Origin: Desulfomicrobium baculatum DSM 4028 | Lineage (GTDB): Bacteria; Desulfobacterota; Desulfovibrionia; Desulfovibrionales; Desulfomicrobiaceae | DNA length: 64,000 bases | Assembly (NCBI RefSeq): GCF_000023225.1 | Contig: NC_013173.1 | Location: 1,366,501-1,430,500, forward strand | Direction of reading: 5' to 3' | Part shown: positions 8,784 through 18,300 of the stretch, one piece after another | Position numbering within the stretch: the first letter of the stretch is position 1 | Layout: each line of letters starts with the position of its first letter | Position numbers and translations under genes: made by a program | The notes under the pieces: model-generated | Told to the model about the DNA's origin: nothing | The model's input: the letters and a program-made list of their open reading frames with translations, nothing else | The model's database searches: none

Positions 8784-9482
8784 ATGAGTATTTTCCGCGG
8801 ACTGCGCAATCTGTTGATGACGGCTTTGGTCCCGGTTCTGCTGCTCACGGCTGGGTCGGTCGAGAAGGCAAGGGCGGAAACAGGCTTCATGCTCCCGGAT
8901 CACGGGAGCGCGGCTGAAGCGGCTGTCGCAATTCATCGTGAGCTCTATGAACTCGAACGATTTGAAATCATGGGCCGGCGCAATGTCGAGACGTTGGCTG
9001 AAATGGTCCGAATCACCCCGGAGGGTTTGGAAAGGCAGTTCGCGAAAGCGGAATACCTCGGTGCCCGTGTAGAGCATGTTCGAGCATTCTCAGGTCGCGT
9101 AATCCGGCTGCTTAATTTCCAGGTCGCATTGATACGTCAGAAAGAGCTGGATCGGAAGATGTGGGAGGAACGGTGCTCCAGCCCACAATATCAGGGACTT
9201 CAGCGTCTACTCAAGATGGTGCTTTGGCTCGAGGCTGGGGCTCCCACCCCAAACAGCAAATCTGTGGGTGCGGAAGTGCTCGTGGTGCAGCAAGTCAGCG
9301 CAGATACTCATGCCTTGATCATGAGCGCACTCTTCTACCCTGCAACCCAAAGCGCCCAGGATTTGGAAACACTGAGGATGACCAAGCGCAATCTAGTCGA
9401 CGGCTTGAAATCGTTGCGAAAAGAATTGGTGTATCTGAGCGCCCGTTTGGATGCAGTCGAGGCCCAAGGAGGGGAAAAATGA
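8784..9482 (+). CDS. Exported helical protein between ExbB-like and ExbD-like genes
   Basis: The ATG at 8784 is preceded by GGGGGGA. The 232-residue product has an N-terminal signal (about 8-30, ending KARAETG, a good signal-peptidase site). The mature part is helical and charged, with long probable coiled helices at 55-110 and 190-230. No domain recognised. It sits between the two halves of the proton-channel pair and overlaps the ExbD-like gene by 4 bases (ATGA), so it is likely made together with them. Confidence 0.6.
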   Translation: MSIFRGLRNLLMTALVPVLLLTAGSVEKARAETGFMLPDHGSAAEAAVAIHRELYELERFEIMGRRNVETLAEMVRITPEGLERQFAKAEYLGARVEHVRAFSGRVIRLLNFQVALIRQKELDRKMWEERCSSPQYQGLQRLLKMVLWLEAGAPTPNSKSVGAEVLVVQQVSADTHALIMSALFYPATQSAQDLETLRMTKRNLVDGLKSLRKELVYLSARLDAVEAQGGEK

Positions 9483-9907
9483 AAGGCATGCTTAGCTTTC
9501 TGGACATCATCGCGATCCTGCTGATTGTGTTCATGGCGATCTCGGCCTTGTTGGCCAAGAACGCCGGCGACAAGTACCGCAAGGAGTATCAGACCAAGGT
9601 CGAACTCCTGGAGAAGGCCAGGCAGCAGGAGGAGCAAAAGGGGCAGGATATCGGTGAGTCGGACCTCTTCATTTCAGTCACAGCTGAAGGGAAGATGGTC
9701 ATGGAGGGCAGTCCGCTGCCGTCGGCGAAAACAGTCGGGTCTGTTCTTGAAATGGGGGATGCTCTGAAGCTGCTTCGTCCAACCAAGGCATACCTGCGCG
9801 TGGACAAGTCCGTGCCCACAGGGACAACGCAGGAAATTTTGCTCATCTGTCAGGAGTTGGGCGTGCTCGGATATCTCGTTGCGGCAGAGCCTGCCGTAGG
9901 GCGGTAA
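9479..9907 (+). CDS. ExbD/TolR-like protein
   Basis: The ATG at 9479 overlaps the preceding stop as ATGA. The 142-residue product begins LSFLDIIAILLIVFMAISAL, a single membrane segment with an Asp at its edge in the place where ExbD/TolR carries its essential Asp. A Lys/Glu-rich linker follows, then a periplasmic domain of the ExbD type: ISVTAEGKMVMEGSPLP, a strand with AYLRVDKSVP, and a C-terminal QEILLICQELGVLGYLVA. The normal family length is about 140 residues, so it is complete. It is the partner of the ExbB-like protein at 8008-8757. Confidence 0.8.
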   Translation: MKGMLSFLDIIAILLIVFMAISALLAKNAGDKYRKEYQTKVELLEKARQQEEQKGQDIGESDLFISVTAEGKMVMEGSPLPSAKTVGSVLEMGDALKLLRPTKAYLRVDKSVPTGTTQEILLICQELGVLGYLVAAEPAVGR

Positions 9908-9910
9908 GAT

Positions 9911-10660
9911 ATGAATCGGATTTCCTATGCGTTGGTTGCTGTTTCAATCCTTCTAGGTTTGTTTCTTTCCTGGCAATTTCAGGATGTTGTGCGTCAAGCG
10001 AATAACAATAAGGGGCCAGCCCCTGTCGCCGAGCAGGTCGCTGCGGAAAGTGCGGTGAATGTGCCCGTTCAGGTGGTGCGAGTCGAATGGCCCGATCCCC
10101 CGAAGCCTGTTGAGGAGAAAGAAAAAAAGCCGGGGGCAAAAGCGGCAAAAAAGCAGACTGACACCGTAAAGAAGAGTGGAAAGGGTGGAGGCGGAAAAGG
10201 TGGGGGGCTTCAGGTGGTCGGCGTGTTTGAGTGCGAAATGGAGTTCTACCTTGAAGTTATGCGTAAACATGGTGCCAAAGTGATTGTGTTTGAACAATCG
10301 AAGAAACGTTTTTTTGAATTGGCGTACGGAGATGATGTTAGGCCCATGGAGAGACTTGGATCAGATTTTAGCCCCGTTTCGCGTCGAATCACGGACGATT
10401 ATCCGGATTCACAGAAGTTGCTTGAGCGGGTCAGGAAGACCTGGGGGCCGGGTCAATACGAAGTATTGCTACTCCTGCCCACTCATCTTTCTAGCAGGAT
10501 CCAGAGTGAAATTCACGATCAACTCTCAAAGGTCAATGCGAAGAACGCGCAAGCTGTGTTTGTCACTTATTCCAAGGTCAACAATAAGTTACACGTAATT
10601 ATAAATAAAGCTGTGATGGGTGGAAAAGAGATATTTATCAGATCTTCAATATATTTATAG
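9911..10660 (+). CDS. Membrane-anchored TolA/TonB-like linker protein
   Basis: The 249-residue product has one N-terminal membrane segment (about 6-24) followed by a Pro/Lys/Glu-rich stretch (PDPPKPVEEKEKKPGAKAA) and a Gly/Lys-rich linker (about 85-98). Such linkers are typical of TonB and TolA, which span the periplasm. The C-terminal globular part (about 100-249) is unrecognised. It follows the ExbD-like gene by 3 bases, so it is probably the energy-coupled component of the apparatus. Sequence similarity to TonB itself is not visible. Confidence 0.6.
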   Translation: MNRISYALVAVSILLGLFLSWQFQDVVRQANNNKGPAPVAEQVAAESAVNVPVQVVRVEWPDPPKPVEEKEKKPGAKAAKKQTDTVKKSGKGGGGKGGGLQVVGVFECEMEFYLEVMRKHGAKVIVFEQSKKRFFELAYGDDVRPMERLGSDFSPVSRRITDDYPDSQKLLERVRKTWGPGQYEVLLLLPTHLSSRIQSEIHDQLSKVNAKNAQAVFVTYSKVNNKLHVIINKAVMGGKEIFIRSSIYL

Positions 10661-10672
10661 GAGATTTATATC

Positions 10673-10936
10673 ATGGTCAGAGAAGTTTGTTTGTTGGTTT
10701 ACTTGGCTGTTGTCATTTCTTTGTTTTTTATTTTCAATCATGATAAAATATCCAGGCTAATTGAAAGAGATGATAGGCCAAAACAAGCTATCATCCTTGA
10801 ATTGAAGCCAGCGCCTCCTGTAACAAAGGAGTCTGTTTCGAATAAGATTGCTGAAGTGAGAACATCTATACGAAAAGGAGTTCGTGAAATTGATGTCGCA
10901 CTGCGTGACGCTGAGAATGCTGAAAATGTGCGTTGA
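10673..10936 (+). CDS. Small single-span membrane protein
   Basis: The 87-residue product has one membrane segment (about 5-21), then a basic and helical periplasmic or cytoplasmic tail with a short ELKPAPPVTKE linker. AGGAG precedes the ATG. It is unrecognised and belongs to the envelope operon by spacing (12 bases from the previous gene). Confidence 0.55.
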   Translation: MVREVCLLVYLAVVISLFFIFNHDKISRLIERDDRPKQAIILELKPAPPVTKESVSNKIAEVRTSIRKGVREIDVALRDAENAENVR

Positions 10937-10968
10937 TACCAATAGTCAAGACATAAAGGTTGGTCGTT

Positions 10969-11496
10969 ATGAAGAAAATCATCATCACTGCTTCGTTGAT
11001 TTTTTCCATCATTCCCTGTGCGGCGAATGCTGATTTTCTGGGAGCCTTCGACTCCCTTGTCGAGATGTTTCGTGTGAATACGTTCTCTGAAAAAAAATAT
11101 AAGCCACAAAGAAATAATAAAAACGTATATTGGAATATAATTGTCGATGCATCTAGGCACTATGACGTCGACCCTTATATCATTCATTGTGTGATCAAAC
11201 ACGAGTCGTATTTTGATAAGAATGCGGTTTCTCATAAGGGTGCTATCGGACTCATGCAGCTCATGCCTGGTACGGCGAAGTCACTTGGGGTTGTAGACCC
11301 GTATAATCCTGTTCAAAATATCTATGGCGGAACACTGTATCTCAGAAAGATGCTGTACATGTTCGATAATGACTTGCGTTATGCACTTATGGCATACAAC
11401 GCCGGCCCTGGACGGGTGAAAAGAAACTCCATTCCAAAAGTTTCTTATGCTTATGCAGACAGAATTATTCGCGATTACAACGCTATGAGGCGATAA
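10969..11496 (+). CDS. Lytic transglycosylase, SLT domain
   Basis: The ATG at 10969 is chosen over upstream non-ATG codons because AAAGG lies 9 bases before it. The 175-residue protein has a signal peptide (about 3-21) and a Slt70-type domain: IKHESYFDKNAVSHKGAIGL with Glu79 as the catalytic acid, GLMQLMPGTA, then ALMAYNAGPGRV. This enzyme class cleaves peptidoglycan glycan strands and often opens the wall for trans-envelope machines. The domain makes up almost the whole mature protein, as in the small transglycosylases of secretion and conjugation systems. Confidence 0.88.
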   Translation: MKKIIITASLIFSIIPCAANADFLGAFDSLVEMFRVNTFSEKKYKPQRNNKNVYWNIIVDASRHYDVDPYIIHCVIKHESYFDKNAVSHKGAIGLMQLMPGTAKSLGVVDPYNPVQNIYGGTLYLRKMLYMFDNDLRYALMAYNAGPGRVKRNSIPKVSYAYADRIIRDYNAMRR

Positions 11497-11517
11497 AGCG
11501 GCGTTCGGGGGGTAACC

Positions 11518-11898
11518 ATGACTGATTGGGGAATTTCACTGCAAGATGCTCATTTGACTGGCAGCGAGCAAGAGTACTTTCAGGGAAAGTGGGGCATCCG
11601 CACTTTGGAAGGGCTTGTGTCATTCCTTCGTACTGAAGGCGTCATGTTTGAGGTCATGGAAGATCTGGGGATGGATGCGGCACAGTTCGCCGATACGCGG
11701 CAGCGACTCGAATCTCAGCTGCCGCTGCAAACCTTGAAGCATATTGATGAGCAGGGAAAGTTCACGCCTTTTCTTGGGGCGCTTTTCGTCGAAAGCGTTG
11801 AATGTGAGAATCGGGCGGAAAGCCTTGAAACGGGCACAGAGGACATGGATCCGAGCCAAGCGCACGAATCTGATGCCGTGGAGACGGATGATGATTGA
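11518..11898 (+). CDS. Small protein sharing a helical domain with the downstream protease
   Basis: The 126-residue product has no signal peptide. Residues about 25-70 (WGIRTLEGLVSFLRTEGVMF, then a helix ending LESQLP) align with residues 22-66 of the next gene product (LGLKTVEGFLSLMQ, ending LREHLP). The shared pattern is G-x-[RK]-T-x-E-G-x-x-S. The C-terminal 40 residues are acidic and low complexity. It overlaps the protease gene by 11 bases. The shared domain suggests direct interaction between the two proteins; that is inference. Confidence 0.6.
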   Translation: MTDWGISLQDAHLTGSEQEYFQGKWGIRTLEGLVSFLRTEGVMFEVMEDLGMDAAQFADTRQRLESQLPLQTLKHIDEQGKFTPFLGALFVESVECENRAESLETGTEDMDPSQAHESDAVETDDD

Positions 11899-13324
11899 TA
11901 TTCGCTCACTACCGGGTGTTCCCAGTGATATCTTGATGGGCTTGGGGCTGCTTGGTTTAAAGACCGTGGAGGGGTTTCTTTCGCTCATGCAGATCCATGA
12001 AAGCCGCGAGGCTTTCAAGAAAATGGTCGGTTTGAGCGAAAGTGCACTGGGGCGCAGCATTCAGCAGCTTCGCGAGCATCTTCCGAAAAGCTGCGGGGCC
12101 ATGCACCCATCGCCTGTAATGCCGGTTCAGCTTGGTTTGAGCTGGGGCCATGTTGAGGCGTCATATCCTGCAAACTATTTTGGATCGATGGCCCATGATT
12201 CTTCCGAGGAAGAAGTCGATCTCATTCCTCAGTTGCCACCTGTTCGTAATCAGGGGCGGCGCGGAACTTGTGTCGCTTTTGCCGCTACGGCCGCCTTCGA
12301 ACATGAAATGCGCAGGAATGGCCTGTTCGGAATAGGAAATGTCCTCGCGTTCACGCGTACGAGAAGCGGGCGCAAAATTTTCCGTAGATTTGATGATGAA
12401 ACCAAGATGCTTTCGCCGCAGTTTTTGTACTGGGCCTGCAAAAGCGCGGACGGGGTTGATGGCCCAGGGACGATGATCTCAACAGCCATGGAATGCTTGC
12501 ATGATCGTGGATGTTGTCCGGAAAAAGACTGGCCATATTCCCCTGATTCGCAGTGGGGAAATGAAGGACAGGGGCCACCGCCGTTTGGCGCCGAGGAATC
12601 TGCGAGGAAGCGACGTATTGCGCAATATGATGAACTGACGAGCTTCGGCTCCGTCCCCCTTCAGCATATGAAGCGATTGCTGGCACAAGGTCATTTGCTG
12701 GTATTTGGCGTGCCCGTGTTTCCAAGCTGGGGAAATATCGAAACCCAGCAGACAGGACGAGTGATCATGCCCATCTCCGGAGAGCAATCTCTCGGTGGCC
12801 ATGCGCTGTGTCTCTGCGGGTATAGAGACGATGGTTCTTGCCCGGGAGGTGGGGTATTTTACTTCAGAAATTCATGGGGCGAAGAATGGGCTTCCCAGAA
12901 TATCAGAGGAAGAGGGTACGGCGAAATGCCATACGCATACATGCAGATGTATGCCAGGGATGTTTATTCGATGAGGTGCGAGGCAACAGGTCTGCTGAAT
13001 TTCCCTGTAGCTGCCGTCCGAGCGGCGATTGAGCCTGGAGTCGCTTTTATTAAGTCCGCGGCTATGGTCATGCTGACAGTGGCAATCATGAGCATGGGCT
13101 CCCTTGTTGCCTGGCAATTCGGTCGGGCGGTTCAGTTGCCGACGGCCGAACCTCAGATGGATACGCAGCAGCCCGTTGAGCAGGTATATTCAGCTGCTAT
13201 GGAGCCAAAGGAAGAAGGCACAAGTTCGGAAGATAGAGTGTTAGAAAACGAAGAAATGTTGTCAACGAACAATGTTTATATCCTTAATATTCTTGAAGAC
13301 GTAAAGAATATATTGAATAGGTGA
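11888..13324 (+). CDS. Membrane-anchored papain-like cysteine protease
   Basis: Start ATG 11888 or 11891, overlapping the previous gene; 478 residues from 11888. After the helical domain shared with the upstream protein (about 10-66) comes a C1A peptidase domain. NQGRRGTCVAFAA has Gln122 of the oxyanion hole and Cys128, GGHALCLCGY has His305, and FYFRNSWGEEW has Asn328, completing the papain triad. No signal peptide is seen. A single membrane segment (about 388-412) follows, with an acidic tail of about 65 residues. Papain-like proteins of this kind are uncommon in bacteria. Without a signal, the protease domain would face the cytoplasm and the tail the periplasm. It ends the envelope operon and precedes the pseudokinase gene. 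Confidence 0.82.
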   Translation: MMIDIRSLPGVPSDILMGLGLLGLKTVEGFLSLMQIHESREAFKKMVGLSESALGRSIQQLREHLPKSCGAMHPSPVMPVQLGLSWGHVEASYPANYFGSMAHDSSEEEVDLIPQLPPVRNQGRRGTCVAFAATAAFEHEMRRNGLFGIGNVLAFTRTRSGRKIFRRFDDETKMLSPQFLYWACKSADGVDGPGTMISTAMECLHDRGCCPEKDWPYSPDSQWGNEGQGPPPFGAEESARKRRIAQYDELTSFGSVPLQHMKRLLAQGHLLVFGVPVFPSWGNIETQQTGRVIMPISGEQSLGGHALCLCGYRDDGSCPGGGVFYFRNSWGEEWASQNIRGRGYGEMPYAYMQMYARDVYSMRCEATGLLNFPVAAVRAAIEPGVAFIKSAAMVMLTVAIMSMGSLVAWQFGRAVQLPTAEPQMDTQQPVEQVYSAAMEPKEEGTSSEDRVLENEEMLSTNNVYILNILEDVKNILNR

Positions 13325-13361
13325 ATTTTCTTTCACTTAAATTATTACGTGTGGGGTCGTT

Positions 13362-15029
13362 ATGGCACTATTTGCTGTTGGATCAAAAATTTTTAAAGAT
13401 TATACGTGTAAATTTTTTGTTGGGTCAGGAATTTATGGTGAATTATATCATGTCCTAAGCTCTTCTGGAGCTCCGTATGCGCTCAAAGTTTATTATGATG
13501 ATGTATTATTGATGAATGAGTGTGTAGCTGTTCAAGATTTATCTTTGTGCGTGAATAAGCATTTAGTAAAAATACATGATTTTGATTATACAGTAGATGG
13601 ATATTTTTGTGTATTAACTGAATTTATTGAGAAGAATTTTGTAAGCATTGTCAGTGATTCTCCTTGTGATGAAGGGGTTGCATTCGATTATTTTCAGCAA
13701 CTGATGGAGTGCTTAGATGTTTTAGATTTTTATAACATTCCACATGGTCATATAAAACCATCGAATATATTTATCAAAGATTCATTGATGATAGTTGGTG
13801 ATTATGGTACATCAAGATATTGTGCGCTGTATAATAATGAGTATTTGTCTTGTCTGCCTGAGTTTGGGTATATGTGCCCAAGTAGTATTGGGTGTCGCTG
13901 TGGGCGATGGTCCGACCGTTGGTCTGTCGCTGTAATTTTTTATAAATTACTGACGGGCCACTTTCCGTTCCATGCTGGATCTTTTGTTAATAATAAACTT
14001 TCTGATATAAATATTGATTATGTATTAAATAAAGTAACAAAAAAATACAGAGAAATATTTGAGCATTTTTTTAGATTTTATTCTGATATAGAATCACATT
14101 GTAAGAATGAATATGATGTAAAAAAAATTATTTCAGCACATAGTATGCGATTCAATAAAGAGCAGTGTCGTAACGTTAAAACAATTTATGAATACGATAG
14201 TCAATCAAATATTATTCTGGGCCGCATAAATCCTGAACTTGGAGAAAGTATTGTAGAGCCGATATTGGGAATGCGTTTTGTATGGATTCCTGCTGGGGCA
14301 TTCGTTATGGGCGGTAATGATGACCCGGAAAGTTGTGAATTCGAAGAACCTGTCCACCAAGTTGTTTTGAGTAAAGGTTTTTGGATGGGTATCTATGCGG
14401 TTACCCAGAAACAATGGAAGGGACTGGTGGCTTCTCATCCGTCTTTTGTTCAAGATGATATCCGACCGGTTACAAACATCTCGTGGTATGATGCTCAAGA
14501 GTTTGCGCGCACGTTTACTGAGTGCTCGAAAGGTGTGAAATTTGCTTTGCCTACTGAGGCGCAGTGGGAGTATGCATGTAGAGCAGGGACAATTACTCCA
14601 TACTATTGGGGCGATGAGGCGGAGTGCTGGCTAGCTAATTATGGTAATGGGCTTACTCAAGAGTGCAGAAATCGTAATCCTGGGGTATCTTCTCCCGTTG
14701 GGTGCTATCCGCCCAATCCTTGGAAGCTATATGATATGTGCGGAAATGTCTGGGAATGGTGCCAAGATTATGCTGGTCGCTATGGGGCTACAATACAGAT
14801 TGATCCCTGTCTTTTGCAACGCTCAGAAAGCGCTTTTCAGGTTCCCTCAAGGTATTCATCACTCTGGTTTCCAGAGCGATCCGTCATCCATGACCCGCGT
14901 ATATGTCGTGGAGGGTGCAATTTTGATTATTCTAATGCCTTGAGGTCCTCGGCACGTGGTGTCGCTTCAGCACAAGAAGGCAGAATCAATCTCGGATTTC
15001 GTTTGGTAATGACTGTTGACGAGAGTTAA
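13362..15029 (+). CDS. Pseudokinase fused to FGE/C-lectin-like domain
   Basis: The 555-residue product has a protein-kinase-like N-terminal half: glycine loop GSGIYG (21-26), Lys42 in YALKVYY, then HGHIKPSNIF (128-137) in place of HRDLKPxN, and DYG (147-149) for DFG. The catalytic Asp of HRD is His130, so it is probably inactive as a kinase. Residues about 300-550 form a formylglycine-generating-enzyme (sulfatase-modifying factor) domain: MRFVWIPAGAFVMGG, FALPTEAQWEYACRAGT, LYDMCGNVWEWCQDY, and the final GFRLV. The C-terminal region has no Cys pair where active FGE has its two redox cysteines. The kinase half is strongly AT-rich while the FGE half is not, suggesting domain shuffling. Both halves probably bind ligands or proteins. 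Confidence 0.8.
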   Translation: MALFAVGSKIFKDYTCKFFVGSGIYGELYHVLSSSGAPYALKVYYDDVLLMNECVAVQDLSLCVNKHLVKIHDFDYTVDGYFCVLTEFIEKNFVSIVSDSPCDEGVAFDYFQQLMECLDVLDFYNIPHGHIKPSNIFIKDSLMIVGDYGTSRYCALYNNEYLSCLPEFGYMCPSSIGCRCGRWSDRWSVAVIFYKLLTGHFPFHAGSFVNNKLSDINIDYVLNKVTKKYREIFEHFFRFYSDIESHCKNEYDVKKIISAHSMRFNKEQCRNVKTIYEYDSQSNIILGRINPELGESIVEPILGMRFVWIPAGAFVMGGNDDPESCEFEEPVHQVVLSKGFWMGIYAVTQKQWKGLVASHPSFVQDDIRPVTNISWYDAQEFARTFTECSKGVKFALPTEAQWEYACRAGTITPYYWGDEAECWLANYGNGLTQECRNRNPGVSSPVGCYPPNPWKLYDMCGNVWEWCQDYAGRYGATIQIDPCLLQRSESAFQVPSRYSSLWFPERSVIHDPRICRGGCNFDYSNALRSSARGVASAQEGRINLGFRLVMTVDES

Positions 15030-15348
15030 GAGGATGTTTGTTGGGTTTGTGTATATGGAACATGTTGATCGAGGCGCTGAGCGATAGTCAGTGGTAGAAA
15101 CATGTCTCCGTCAAGCCCAAGAGGCCCTGAAAGCGGTGCAACAGGTTCTAAATTTCAACCAGTTGCCTTATCAGTGTCGGGCCTTTTGGGCTTTTTGTCG
15201 TGAAGGAATTTAATAAATTGAAATTTCAGGTTTTTTTAAATATCACACGTCATCGAAAGACGTAGTGAAGTTTGTTGTGATGAGAATTAATGGCTTTGGA
15301 TAGTTCGTTTTGTACTTTGTTCAGTATATGCGAAAGAAAGAGGTTTTT
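15030..15348. other. Intergenic region with long-loop inverted repeat
   Basis: About 320 bases without a gene. It holds the terminator-like repeat at 15113-15193 and, after it, AT-rich DNA that should contain the promoter of the STAND gene. GAAAGAAAGAGG precedes its ATG by 5 bases. A short ACGTC/GACGT repeat lies near 15247-15263. Confidence 0.45.
15113..15196 (+). terminator. Long-loop hairpin terminator after the pseudokinase-FGE gene
   Basis: AAGCCCAAGAGGCCC (15113-15127) pairs with GGGCCTTTTGGGCTT (15179-15193) with one mismatch across a 51-base loop, and the second arm runs into a T tract. The T tract favours a terminator over a random repeat, though the loop is unusually long. Confidence 0.5.
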
Positions 15349-18300
15349 ATGTCTGATTCTGGTATATTCAAGTTTGATGATGAAAAGTATCGCTATATTC
15401 CTGGGCCACTATTCACTATAGTCAAGGAATTTCACATTGAAGAGAATGTTTTTAAAAAAGCTCATCGTCTTATAAATCTCTTTGAGTGGATATATAAATG
15501 GCATTCTGTATTGGTAGTATCAGATTTAATGCGTGGAAATAAAATTGCTGAAGATATGAAGTTGTTTTTATCTCAAGTTCTCAGAGAGCCTTCTATGGGT
15601 AATTGGTATTATATTTTCGACTATGCTCTCGAAGAAATGAGCGCATTTTCAATTGCTTGGGTCAATCTTGAAACCTTGAGAGCTAAACATAAGCGCCATA
15701 GTATTGTCAGCTTTCGTAATAAATACGCCCATGGAGCGATGCCTGACGATGATGAGTGTATTTTAGACTGCAAGGAGTATTATCCGGTTTTGCAGGACCT
15801 CTTAGATAGCAAAATGATGAAGGATCTAAGATTGCTGGTCGGTCATTCAGGATCAACCATTATGCTTTTGGGTCCTGATGAAATTTCCGTCGAAAAAGAT
15901 GTGCCCTCTGGCCAAGCCGCAGTCCTTCTGCCAGATGGACAGTTGCTCGATATATGGCCGTTAGGCGTGTACCAAGAAGATCCTCTAGGGATTAAAGGTA
16001 AAGGTTTTTACTTTTTCAATTCCATTCGCCAAAAAAAGGAGGCGATTGAGCAACTCAGCTACGAATTGCCTTCTCTTAGGAGAAACACAAATTTCTGGCG
16101 GCCATTTCTAAAGGTCTTTCCGCTGAAGGACTGGGGTCAGTTGCCTGGTTGGGATTTTGAGAATTTTCGATCAAACATCGAGCAACTCACAGAGAACTTC
16201 AAAGGAAGAGAGTTGGAGCAACGGGAGATCAAGGACTTCATGCTCAATGGCCATGGCACGTTCATGGTGTGGGGTGGTCCCGGCATAGGCAAAAGTGCCC
16301 TCGTTGCTAAGGCGTTAAAAGTTGTCCGCGCTGAAAGCTCTAAAACGTCATCGCCTAGCAACGTAATTATAATAGAGTATTTTATAGAGCGCTCAAGTTT
16401 TTACGCAAGTGTTACCGAATATTTGAGATATGTTAATAAAAAGCTTGATAAGTATTACAAAATAAAAGGGATCCCCATAGGAAATGATGAATCAGAAATG
16501 AGAATGAGATTAGAAGAGCGGTTGAATAGAATAGAAAATAAGATCAATAATGAAATGGTGCTTCTGGTAGTGGACGGATTGGATGAGTGCCCTGAAATCC
16601 GAAATTATATTCCTAAATCCCGTTATTGGCTCAATGTTTTGATTCTTTCAAGGGAGATAGTAGAGGTTAAAGATTGGTGGCGAACACACGACAGGGAAAA
16701 TAAGAGCGAAAAGAATTTAGAGAAATTATCAGATAATGAGATAATTTCACTTTTGTATGATGTTGTCGATAAATACCAGAAAGGGTTCAATAAAGAGTAC
16801 GTATTTGAGGTATGTCGTCGATCAGAAGGCAATCCTTTATATTTGAAACTGCTTTGTGATCAGATTTATGATCATGGAGGGATGGTTGAGTCGATAGATA
16901 AGATTCCAACAAGTTTGACAGATCTTTATGCTTCTACTTTAAAGCGGATAAGTCAGCAACAAGGGGGCGCAGTAGCGCTAAATGTTCTGCGGATTTTGGC
17001 TGTAGCTAAAGATGCACTTTCTGTAAACATGATTCGTTTGATTTTGAGTCATAATAATAAAATACATATTGACACACAGGAGATCATTAACGGAATTGAT
17101 TTGTGTCGTGAGTTGTTATTTGAAAAATTTGAGAAAAATATTAAAGAATATAAGTTTTTTCACGATTCATTGCGAAGTTGGATAGAAATAACTTATCATA
17201 ATGAAAAATTAATGTTTTCCGGGTTATTAGCATGGTTATGCAGAAATTGGAGAGAATTTTCTGATTATGAGGCTAAAGTTTATTGTTTTAAGTTTGCCGC
17301 CGAGCATTTGTATGATGTAGGTGATGAAGATGGAATGTGGGAACTAATAAATGATAAAGAGTATTTTTCTGAACAGTTAAAATATTGTGAAAATTTTAAT
17401 CTAGAGTCTATTACATTAAAAAATGCAGTCACATTATATGAAAATTCAAATAGAGCATTGTCTTTGTCAAGATTTCTCTATGCAGCGATGAGGCTTCGTC
17501 GAGTTATAAGAGATTCAGAGGGGAGATTGTTTAGCAAAGCAAAACAATATTTGTTTTTGAATTTATCTAATATAGATTTAGACGAAATAAAAAGTATTTT
17601 ATTTGATGACGATTATATAAATAATCCAGTTTTTTTAAATATATTTCTTCATGTTTTGGATAAAGAATGTAGTAATTATATTAACAAAATTGTTTTTGAT
17701 AATCATAAAATTATACTAATGATTGAAGAAGTGTTTAAAATATACAATGTTTCAACTATTGATCTCAGATTTATAAGTAATAATTTTTGTGTGTCTCTTA
17801 TAGATAAAATTTATTATATATTTAAAAGTAGTAATATAAATTTAGCTTTTGATTTTTCAGTTTTACTTATAAGAGCATATCCTTCATTAACAAAGAAGTT
17901 AATACGTATTACTATCAGCAAAAAAGATTCATGCTATTATGACTATTTTATTTTACTTTTAAAATTTGTTCAAGAACATGATTCAACTGAATTAAAAGAT
18001 GTTTTGTTTTTATTGGTTTTTAAGTGTGATATGGTGCATATTAAAAAACTAATTTTAAATAATATTTTAACAAAATATATATCATACTGCAAACAAGAGT
18101 ATGAAATTAATCATTTGTTAATTACTTTAGTTAAAAGGATGTCTCGTGAGGGAATGTTTAGAGAATCTTTATCAGTGATCTCTCATGTTCATGAAGAAGC
18201 ATTAATAAAAAAACTTGTATTTATTGTTCTTCAGAACATGATCATTGATGGGCGATTTGAAGAAAACAATTATTGTATCGAAAGTTATATGGAGTATTTG

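Noticed and set aside
5686-15029. Zorya defence system because of the ExbB-like gene
   Set aside because: The ExbD-like partner lacks an OmpA/MotB-type wall-binding domain and no ZorC, ZorD or ZorE-like genes are present.
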